A stretch of DNA of 64,000 bases, from contig BCHS01000012.1 in assembly GCA_039545275.1 (NCBI GenBank), positions 496,001 to 560,000 on the forward strand, written 5' to 3'. This document shows positions 56,915 to 64,000 of the stretch, piece after piece; position 1 is the first letter of the stretch, and each line of letters opens with the position of its first letter. This stretch comes from Pseudomicrostroma phylloplanum. Taxonomy: Eukaryota > Basidiomycota > Exobasidiomycetes > Microstromatales. The translations under genes were made by a program, and so were the position numbers. The notes under the pieces are model-generated. The model was given only the letters and a program-made list of their open reading frames with translations. It was not told the DNA's origin and searched no databases.

Positions 56915-59900
56915 GAATTCGGGCGGGCACTTGATATCGTCAACGAGTGCCCAGAGCCCGTCCCACCAGACAGACAGACAATCACCTGGAACCTCGACTC
57001 TGGGGCTACCAGCCACATGATCAACGACAAGTCCCTACTGTCAAGCATGCAAAAGGCCAGCGGACTCATCAACACGGCTGGAACTCAGATGCTGGAGCTA
57101 AAGGGCATCGGAACAATGACCATTTGGACGAAGGCAGGCAACATTGAGCTAAACGATGTCATGTATCTTCCAGACGTCGAGAAGAACCTGTTGTCGGTAA
57201 TCTCCTTAGTCAAGAGCGGTATCCCAGTATATTTCTTGCCAAACAACGCATCCTTGAAGCTGAAAAATGGAGGTACTCTTACGCTACCATACAATGAGAA
57301 GAAGCAAGTGCTGTTTACCACACCGACTATCAAGGGGACTGCACTCATTACCACGATGGATGCGCACAATGCTCTTAGCCATCCAGGGCCGGCGCAACAA
57401 AAGGAGCTCATCGCGACACTCCCTGGACTCGTTCCCCCAGGGGTGGAGCCCGGCACTGCCGAGGACTGTGACCCTTGCCATGCTACCAAGGCCACAAAGG
57501 CGAGGCTACCAAAGCGGTCTCGCCATCCGAAGACTACAGAACCCCTGGGCAAGCTTCACATCGACATCGTCACCAACCTAGTTGGCAACTCCGCCTACCG
57601 TTTCGCCCTAGTTATAGTCGACGAGGCCACGTCGTTTGTACACGCCCGACCTCTGGCAAACAAAGGGCAAGCCCTTAGAGCGCTGATCGACTTCGTCAAC
57701 CTTGCGGAAAAGCAGACCGGTCGAACGCTGAAGGCAATTCGATCCGACAACGACGCCGTCTTTGGTAGCAATGATGCACTAGCCTGGAAAGCCAACACAG
57801 GAGTGTTCTGGGACAAGACCGCCGTTCACGATTCTCGAGGCAATGGGAAGGTTGAGAGAATGAACCGAACCCTGCGCGAGAGGTGGAACGCGAACCTTCT
57901 AGCAGCGAAGGCATCCCAATCCCTGTGGCCAGAGTCGATCGAGTATGCCGCAATGACGCTCAATCTCGTGCCAAAGGATAAAGGACCGTGTCCTCTCGAG
58001 GCCATGTTCGGCATCCAGCCAGAAAGACTAGCAAAGTTGATCCAGCCATTTGGCTGTCTAGCCTGGGTCTACATCCCGGAAGCAAAGCGCCCGGCTGGTA
58101 AAGGAGGACCAAAGGCAATGCCAGCGATCTTCCTAGGTATCAGCGTCGAATTCCGCGGATGGAAGTTCTACTCTCCTTACGCTTCGCCATCAACCTTCTG
58201 GTCGAACTCAGCCCAATTCCACCCTGACAAGGTTTGGAATGACCGCAAAGAATTCGCAGAATGGCTCGACATCATGGACCAGAGCGAGATGTTCATCGAT
58301 CGAGGGTCACCCATCGCAGACCTCACCTACAGCTCCTACGAAGCCCAACTGGACGGTGAGGCATTCAAGTGGTATAACGCCGACGTCAAGAAGCAGAGGG
58401 TCACCGAGACCGACGTGACAATCGGCGAGGGAGGCCACCTCGCTGTAGTTGACTGCCCGACCGGAGAATCTGAGGAATTCGCCATGCTGGCGTCCCTCCA
58501 AGACGGATCGCTTGACACCGTGACCATCAGCGCACACAAGGATTGGCAACCCTTGCATGCTGGCACAGCGAACCTAGCAGCGGAACTAATGGACTTGAAC
58601 CTCGCACCATCACCTAAAGAAGCACTAGGCGGGCAGCAGGCAAGTCAGTGGCGCGACGCAATTCGAAGAGAGATCGAAGGGTTGGAGTCCATGGGCACAT
58701 GGGACGTGGTCGATCTGCCACCCGGAGCAAGGACTGTCGACTCCAAGCTTGTGCTAAGGATCAAGACCGACGAGAACGGCACGCCGGTGAAGTACAAGGC
58801 CAGACTCGTTGCTCGAGGCTTCACCCAGCAGGAAGGATTGGACTTTGAGGAGACCTTTTCTCCCGTAGCGCCTTACACAGCCATCAGGGTAATCCTGGCA
58901 CTAGCCGCTGCCAAGAAGTGGCACGTCCACACCACGGACTTCACGCAAGCATACCTAAACGGCAAGCTGTCACACACGATATACATGAAGCCACCAGCTG
59001 GCGCAGATGTTCCTCCCGGAAAGGCCTACAAGATTGTCAAAGGATTATACGGACTGAAGCAGTCCGGCCGTGTGTGGGGACAGGAATTGGACCGTCTTCT
59101 CCGAAGAACCGGTTTCATGCCCTTATCCTCTGCTGCTACCGTATATGCCAGAGGCGTTGGAGACAAGAAGGTGATCCTTGTGACCTACGTCGACGATATC
59201 ATCATGACGTCTCCAAGCGAGGAGCAACTTAGCAAAGTCAAGGCCTCGCTCATGGCAGCATTCAAGATGGAAGACAAGGGCCCTATCAAGTCATTCTGCG
59301 GAATCGCGATCGACTACGACAGGAACACTGGGACGCTAACGATGGGGCAACAAGCGAGCGTTGACTCCATCGTAGCCGAGTTCTCCCCTACAGGCAAGCC
59401 CGTCAAGACACCGATGGAAACCACGCCGGCCTTTGGCCCAGTCAACTATGACATCAAGCCAAAGTTCCAGAAACTAGTAGGAAAGTTGCTGTGGTTAGCG
59501 AACCACACCCGCCCAGACATAGCCTTCGCCATCGGAGTCTTAGCCCGGCACATGTCAGCCCCATGTGACGCCGCCTATGCTGCCGCTATCCGAGTAGTAG
59601 ACTACCTGAGAGAGCCTGCCCAGCGCCTCAGCTATCGTGCTGTCGACTCTCAGAAGCTAACGTGCTTCTCAGACGCAAATTGGGCCAGTGACAGTCACGC
59701 TAATCGCAAGAGTACTTCGGGATCGATGGTATTTGTCTACGGTTGCCTTGTAAGCTGGAAAAGCCAGGTACAGAGATGCGTAGCTCTATCAGCGGTCGAA
59801 GCAGAGTTCATGGCTGGCTCAGAGGCCTCAAGGGAGCTCCTCTTCGTGCGTTACCTCCTCAGAGACTTGGACGTTCCCATGGACACCCCCGCTATCGTAA

Positions 59901-60130
59901 CCGATTCCCAAGGTTGCGTTGATGTGTCGAAAGACCAAGCCCAACATTGGAAACTCAAGCACATAGACACGCGTTACCACCACCTACGAGAGATGGTTCA
60001 GGGAGGAGACCTGACCATTTCTTATGAGAGATCAGCCGCAAACCCCGCAGATATCATGACAAAGCCAGTCGGGAAGCATTCCTTGACTAGGCATAGCATT
60101 GCTTTAGGCCTAATCGTCGCACGTGAATGA
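56915..60130 (+). CDS. pol: Retrotransposon Pol (protease, integrase, reverse transcriptase, RNase H)
   Basis: The frame runs 1071 codons directly from the gag stop with no new ATG until 57017. The protease motif is WNLDSGATSH near 56985-57015. Integrase has an HHCC zinc site (AHNALSHP then CDPCH), and the catalytic triad in HIDIV, SDNDAVF and NGKVERMNRT. Reverse transcriptase spans about 58680-59280 (RLVARGFTQ, DFTQAYLNG, active site YVDD). RNase H follows (FSDANWASD, then SAVEAEFMAGSEA, ending near KPVGKHS). All catalytic residues are present and there are no internal stops. Expression probably needs readthrough of the gag TAG, since the protease lies before the first ATG. Confidence 0.93.
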   Translation, partial: EFGRALDIVNECPEPVPPDRQTITWNLDSGATSHMINDKSLLSSMQKASGLINTAGTQMLELKGIGTMTIWTKAGNIELNDVMYLPDVEKNLLSVISLVKSGIPVYFLPNNASLKLKNGGTLTLPYNEKKQVLFTTPTIKGTALITTMDAHNALSHPGPAQQKELIATLPGLVPPGVEPGTAEDCDPCHATKATKARLPKRSRHPKTTEPLGKLHIDIVTNLVGNSAYRFALVIVDEATSFVHARPLANKGQALRALIDFVNLAEKQTGRTLKAIRSDNDAVFGSNDALAWKANTGVFWDKTAVHDSRGNGKVERMNRTLRERWNANLLAAKASQSLWPESIEYAAMTLNLVPKDKGPCPLEAMFGIQPERLAKLIQPFGCLAWVYIPEAKRPAGKGGPKAMPAIFLGISVEFRGWKFYSPYASPSTFWSNSAQFHPDKVWNDRKEFAEWLDIMDQSEMFIDRGSPIADLTYSSYEAQLDGEAFKWYNADVKKQRVTETDVTIGEGGHLAVVDCPTGESEEFAMLASLQDGSLDTVTISAHKDWQPLHAGTANLAAELMDLNLAPSPKEALGGQQASQWRDAIRREIEGLESMGTWDVVDLPPGARTVDSKLVLRIKTDENGTPVKYKARLVARGFTQQEGLDFEETFSPVAPYTAIRVILALAAAKKWHVHTTDFTQAYLNGKLSHTIYMKPPAGADVPPGKAYKIVKGLYGLKQSGRVWGQELDRLLRRTGFMPLSSAATVYARGVGDKKVILVTYVDDIIMTSPSEEQLSKVKASLMAAFKMEDKGPIKSFCGIAIDYDRNTGTLTMGQQASVDSIVAEFSPTGKPVKTPMETTPAFGPVNYDIKPKFQKLVGKLLWLANHTRPDIAFAIGVLARHMSAPCDAAYAAAIRVVDYLREPAQRLSYRAVDSQKLTCFSDANWASDSHANRKSTSGSMVFVYGCLVSWKSQVQRCVALSAVEAEFMAGSEASRELLFVRYLLRDLDVPMDTPAIVTDSQGCVDVSKDQAQHWKLKHIDTRYHHLREMVQGGDLTISYERSAANPADIMTKPVGKHSLTRHSIALGLIVARE

Positions 60131-60137
60131 GCTCGTC

Positions 60138-60145
60138 GAGGGAGG
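60138..60145 (+). promoter_or_regulatory. Polypurine tract
   Basis: GAGGGAGG lies directly before the 3' LTR (one C between), the expected place of the plus-strand priming site of reverse transcription. Confidence 0.7.
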
Positions 60146-60146
60146 C

Positions 60147-60268
60147 TGTTGGATTCCGTTCCGACATTCGCCTCGTCATTTCCTGTGCGCTCAGTTCGCC
60201 ATCTACTTGTATCTAGCCTTCCTTACCATCCCTAGTAATTCCACACCGTATAGCACCACACTCCTACA
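60147..60268 (+). repeat. 3' LTR, 122 bp
   Basis: It starts TGTTGG and ends CTACA and is identical over its length to the reconstructed 5' LTR. It is followed by GAGAC, the copy of the target site. Confidence 0.95.
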
Positions 60269-60412
60269 GAGACGACAGAGCGCGCACCGACGCCCGCCCT
60301 CCGCCAGTCAGCCCAGTCCGTCAGACCGGAAAGGGAGTCGATCGGAAGATTTGGCAGTCTGCGATTCTCGAGGCGAGGGGGTCAGTCACTCTTGGATACG
60401 CAGGATAAGGCA

Positions 60413-60433
60413 AGGTAGGGTAGGGTAGGGTAA
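60413..60433 (+). repeat. Short TAGGG tandem
   Basis: Four GGTAGGG-like units lie in the 3' flank of the NDUFAF7 homologue gene, outside the retrotransposon. They resemble the tract at 16249-16305. Confidence 0.8.
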
Positions 60434-60507
60434 TCTATTCGAGCTCGACCAGTGGTAAAAGAATACAGCCTTCTCCGTGCGATCCCTGTCCCCGTCACTC
60501 CACCAAT

Positions 60508-62533
60508 CTACTTGTTCTCCTCCTTCTCATCCTCCTCCTTCTTGTACGGCCTAGAAGAAGCCCTCAGTTGCTCTTCAAAGTCAAATGGCCAAACCTCCTG
60601 TCCCGCACCGCCCTCGATCCCGAGCACCTTGTACTGCGCTCCCATTCCCGTCGGGTCCACTAGCCTTTTGGCGCTCGACTCGATCTCTTTTGCTCGACCG
60701 CTCGGGGTACCGCTTCCGCTGCCAGTACCAGTACCGCTCCCGCTGCTCCCGCTAGCTGCTTTGACTAGCGCTTCGACCCTAGGCGCGAGCCCGAGCGTGG
60801 CTAGGAAGTGGGACTGGAACATGGGTCCGAGCGAACGGGCGGTGGTGGTGGCGAGGGCATTCTTGAGGTAGGCAAAGTCCACGTTGGCAGTCAGATCTGC
60901 TTGGCCGGGGGCTTGAAGAGGTGAGACCACAGAGTGGGACTTGAAGGCCTGAGCGGAGCAAGAGCAACGCAGTGGAGATGGGAGGTCAGCAAGTGCTACG
61001 TCTGTTCCAATCCTTGCTCTTCCTATTACTCACCCTGAAAGAGCCTCCAAAGGCCTTCTCATCTCCATAGTCAACGATCAGCCCCGCACCGCCCAAGCTA
61101 TCACCCGTATCTGTCTCCTCGCGCTCCTCATCCGCCTTACGCCCCATCAGCTTCCTCGACTCCTCTGGCACCTTGGCCTTCTTCCCCGCCACGAGCTCTC
61201 CGATCTTGCGAGCAGTTGCCCAGCTCTCCGGTGAGATCTCCACCCTCTGTCCAGGCTGCAGAGACTTGAAGCGCGGGTTGGAGGAGGCAAGAAGCTTCGT
61301 CCAGGGTGTTTCAGTGGGCGAAAGGACGTACTGGAACTCTGGAGGACCAGCACTCGCTGCAGTACCAGAGGCAGAGCCTGGCGAGGACGAAGCAGTCTTG
61401 TTCCGGCGCAGATCAGAGACCTTGATGGTAGTGACGCCCGACTGACCAGCCTGCCGTGTCGTCTCTGCGGAATTGCTCGAGGCGCTCTTGTACACTGTCT
61501 CGCGCTTGACATCGACCAGGACTTCTTTGAAGCCCTTCATCGTCTTCTCAAAGATGTGGATGGGAAGAGCATCAAAGAACTCGTGACCCACGAGGGCGGT
61601 CCATTGATCGGGCTTGATGGGGACAGCGTCCACCAAAGGAAAGTACTCGACGGAGACTTCGTCATCCTTGAGGGGAGGCGCAGGTTCGGAGGGATCGGAG
61701 GGGGGCATGGCAATCTTCTTGCCTGCTGCCTTGAGAGCTTCCTCAATGGCCTTGAGCTGCAGTCGCATGAGGCCTTCCGAAGTCTCGACCAGATGAATGG
61801 TCTTGAGCGAATCGAGGATGGGGAAGCGAGCGAACGTCTGTACAGAAAGGGAGGGTGTGTCAGCCTGTGAATCTCACAGCCACTTCTAACCTCTGACTCA
61901 CTCTGATCATATCAGCCAGCAATGTTCCCTTTCCCGGCCCAAACTCGACCAACCTCATCTGCTCCGGACTTCCCACTGCCTGCCACCTCGCCACAAAGTA
62001 GACTGCCAGTAGCTCTCCAAAGACCTGGCTGATCTCCGGAGATGTGATAAAGTCTCCCCTCGCGCCGAGTACATCCCTTCCATTGTCTTCTGCATTGGCA
62101 GAGGCATAGTAGCCTTGCGAAGGGTCGAGGAGGGCTGTGCGCATGAAGGTGGCTACGGAGATGGGCCCGGAAGCCTGACATGCGGAGAAGAGGAAGCAGA
62201 GCGTGTAAGTTAGATTGGCGCCTTGCAACAGAGTGACCTCGCAGAGCTGCTCACCTTGATCGAGTCAGCAATGAGGTCCGCGAGCGTCTTGCGAAGCTTG
62301 TCAGAGCCTTGGTCAGGGAGAGTGCTGGCGGCAGACGGTCCTGCGGGACTGACATTGCGGGAGGCGGTAGCTGTGGAGAAGGACCGGTGACAGAGAGAAG
62401 GGCCGCTACTGCTCTGAGGCGGGGTGTACGCCGTTGTCCTTGGTGGTGCTGCTATCCGTGAGGGTCCAGCAGCAGCGACGTGAAGTGACTGCCGTAGAGC
62501 TGTACCAGCTGTACGAGGTGTTCTGGCCGCCAT
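60508..62533 (-). CDS. NDUFAF7/MidA-type arginine methyltransferase, complex I assembly
   Basis: Four exons (62533-62255, 62174-61902, 61837-61034, 60948-60508) with 80-, 64- and 85-bp introns, all phase 0, encode 598 residues. The N-terminus is Arg/Ser/Ala-rich and lacks acidic residues, a likely mitochondrial presequence (CHRSFSTATASRN). The DUF185/MidA methyltransferase fold has ISVATFMRTALLDPSQGYY, GDFITSPEISQVFGELLAVY, the SAM loop VEFGPGKGTLLADM (about 169-182), and a later IVDYGDEKAFGGSFRAFKSH. NDUFAF7 methylates an arginine of the NDUFS2 subunit in early complex I assembly. A Ser/Gly/Lys-rich insert (about 340-400) is lineage-specific. Presence suggests that this fungus has complex I. 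Confidence 0.92.
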
Positions 62534-63014
62534 GATTGAAGGGGTGTGCTGTAGAGTGGAGAGGTGTGGGCTCGGCTGAAGCGGAGGGAAGCGGATCTTC
62601 CTAATATGCGGTATGCCCTGCGTGTGTGTGTGCGTGTGCTTGTGCGTGTGCTTGTGCGTGTGTGCCGGTGCGTGGCTTCTGCCTTGATTGAACTTTTGCG
62701 CCGAGGTTGGTTGCCTTGTGCGTGTGTGGTGTGCGTGTGTGGTGCGCCTGCAAGTCTATCCGTCCTTGCCATACCCGATCACCTTGTCCTCTCCTCTCTC
62801 TCGCCATCGCAACACTGCTACTCTCACATCACCAGTTGCAGCCCCAACAAAGCCAGCAGTCTTGTCACCTCCAGACGAGCTACAAAAGCCGCGCCTGACC
62901 GCGACCCCTTAGGCCAGCAAAGACACGACGACGAGGTCCTGCATCCCGAGCTGCTAGTCTGCCTCATACCTTCACAAGATACCCAGCGACTCATCCTACA
63001 GTCCCTCCATCGCC
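62534..63014. other. Divergent promoter region with GT microsatellite
   Basis: This 481-bp spacer lies between the divergent NDUFAF7-homologue and CK2-beta genes. An imperfect (GT)n tract covers about 62621-62665. No other feature is seen. Confidence 0.5.
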
Positions 63015-64000
63015 ATGCCTGAATCACCATCCTCATCGTCCAACTCAGCCGCAAGGGCCGACTCTTCTCTAGCACCTCCAAATAGCACCGCAACACCCGC
63101 CGCATCTGAAGTCGTAAAGAGGATAAGGGCCGCTGAGCAGCAGGAGAGGCTAGAGCAACAAGCGCGAGAAGGAGGACATGATCCCGACCTTGGGATTCAG
63201 TCGGGAGACAATCAGCAGATCGATGATCAGGAAGAGGACGATATGGCTCATCTGCAGAACCTCAGGAGGGCGGTAGAGGGAGAAGAGCAGGACGAAGATG
63301 AAGAAGAAGAAGAGGACGAGTTTGACGATGGAGGGGGAGAGATGATCGGAGAAGACATGTATGGTGAGTCAAGCGAGAGAGAGCAAGGCAACTCCAGCTA
63401 CAGACAATTCTAACGTCTACCCCCTCACACAAATCACAGAGTCTGACTCAATCTCGGACTCTGGCACAGAGTCCCTGACCTGGATCTCTTGGTTCTGCTC
63501 CCTACCCGGCCACGAATACTTTGCAGAGGTATCAGAGGACTTCATCGAGGACGACTTTAACCTCACAGGACTCAATGCCCTCGTGCCCTTCTACAAAGAG
63601 GCACTGGAGATGATTTTGGATGTAGAGCCTCAGGAGGATAGCCTGAAGATTCCGGATGTTAGCATCGTGGAGAGCAGCGCGGAGCTGCTGTATGGATTGA
63701 TCCACCAGAGGTACATCTTGACAAAACAGGGACTACAGCAGATGGTGAGTTCGCAGCAAGGACAGGACCGACCAGAGACCGTATACTCACCAACGTTTCC
63801 TCTACTTCCTGCAACTCCACAGGTGGAAAAGTATGATGCAGGGCACTTTGGCTACTGCCCCCGTGTCTTCTGCCACTCTCACCCCGTGCTACCATGTGGT
63901 AGATCCGATCTTCCAGGACTCGACACTGTCAAGCTCTTCTGTGCCAACTGCATCGACTGCTACGCTCCCCCCTCTTCCCGCTTTCACGGCGTAGACGGCG
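63015..64000 (+). CDS. Casein kinase 2 regulatory subunit beta (partial, 3' end outside window)
   Basis: Exons 63015-63363, 63440-63744 and 63823 to the window edge give 277 residues so far. Introns are 76 and 78 bp. After a Ser-rich and strongly acidic 120-residue N-terminus, the conserved core starts at SLTWISWFCSLPGHEYFAEV. EDFIEDDFNLTGLN is an acidic region, and AELLYGLIHQRYILTKQGL is the dimer helix. YCPRVFC and CANCIDCY give the four zinc Cys of the dimer interface. CK2-beta forms a dimer that binds two catalytic alpha chains and directs substrate choice. The N-terminal extension is longer than in human CK2-beta and resembles yeast Ckb1. Whether it is Ckb1 or Ckb2 cannot be decided from this part. 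Confidence 0.94.

Larger units (their letters stand above)
55114..60273 (+). mobile_element. Ty1/copia LTR retrotransposon with target-site duplication
   Basis: The element consists of two 122-bp LTRs (55119-55405, containing an assembly gap, and 60147-60268), gag at 55454-56914 and pol at 56915-60130, read on the + strand. LTRs begin TG and end CA. The target site GAGAC is duplicated on both sides (55114-55118 and 60269-60273). The domain order protease, integrase, reverse transcriptase, RNase H defines the copia superfamily. Identical LTRs, open reading frames and an exact target duplicate indicate a recent insertion into the gap between RRP9 and the NDUFAF7 homologue. Two isolated N bases (55662, 55893) in gag suggest that reads from several copies were merged. 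Confidence 0.95.

Overview
The window reads as nuclear DNA of a filamentous or yeast-like fungus, most likely a basidiomycete of the Ustilaginomycotina type. The signs are dense genes on both strands, many short introns (mostly 47-160 bp, donors GTGAGT or GTAAGT, acceptors CAG or TAG), long Ser/Pro/Ala-rich tails on regulatory proteins, no operons, and typical eukaryotic housekeeping genes. The genus cannot be fixed from the sequence. All exon models below were built by hand from splice consensus and from reading-frame continuity into recognisable domains. No transcript evidence was available.

Layout. 1-1116: C-terminal part of a cellular RNA-dependent RNA polymerase (RNA interference). 2773-5691: CENP-B/Tc5-type DNA-binding protein. 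6308-8923 (-): HSF-domain regulator. 10493-12187 (-): small ATP-dependent DNA ligase with a SWIM zinc finger. 12715-15481: putative seven-helix membrane protein with a receptor-like layout. 17132-18441: ARF1 GTPase. 19248-20912 (-): TFIIH subunit Tfb2. 21699-22537: RBM18-like RNA-binding protein. 22736-25594 (-): pyridoxal reductase and the thiamine thiazole synthase Thi4 in tandem. 27301-28231: ribosomal protein L6. 29046-30266: His1. 30435-32085 (-): muconate-cyclase/lactonase-type beta-propeller. 32514-33477 (-): SET/NAP histone chaperone. 33985-35066 (-): OST-alpha/TMEM184 membrane protein. 35929-39743: large protein kinase. 40497-42968: cullin-1. 43248-44409 (-): Ca3427-like periplasmic-binding-fold protein. 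44727-46782: membrane-anchored SDR-like protein. 47124-51541 (-): very long protein ending in an HDDC2-type HD domain. 52384-54744 (-): Rrp9/U3-55K. 55119-60268: complete Ty1/copia LTR retrotransposon. 60508-62533 (-): NDUFAF7 homologue. 63015-64000: casein kinase 2 beta, cut by the window edge.

The genes do not form one pathway. They cover RNA interference, transcription and DNA repair (RdRP, HSF factor, Tfb2, ligase, SET), translation and ribosome assembly (RPL6, Rrp9), vesicle traffic (ARF1), cofactor and amino-acid synthesis (Thi4, pyridoxal reductase, His1), ubiquitin signalling (cullin) and mitochondrial complex I assembly.

The most notable points are four. The retrotransposon looks freshly inserted: its LTRs are identical once a spurious assembly gap is allowed for, and it has a perfect 5-bp target duplication, gag and pol in one frame split by a single TAG, and a possible half-tRNA-Lys primer site. 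The 12.7-15.5 kb gene has the layout of an unclassified seven-helix receptor. A nucleotidase-like HD domain is fused to about 1200 residues of regulatory-looking sequence. The SWIM-ligase gene is an uncommon domain pairing.
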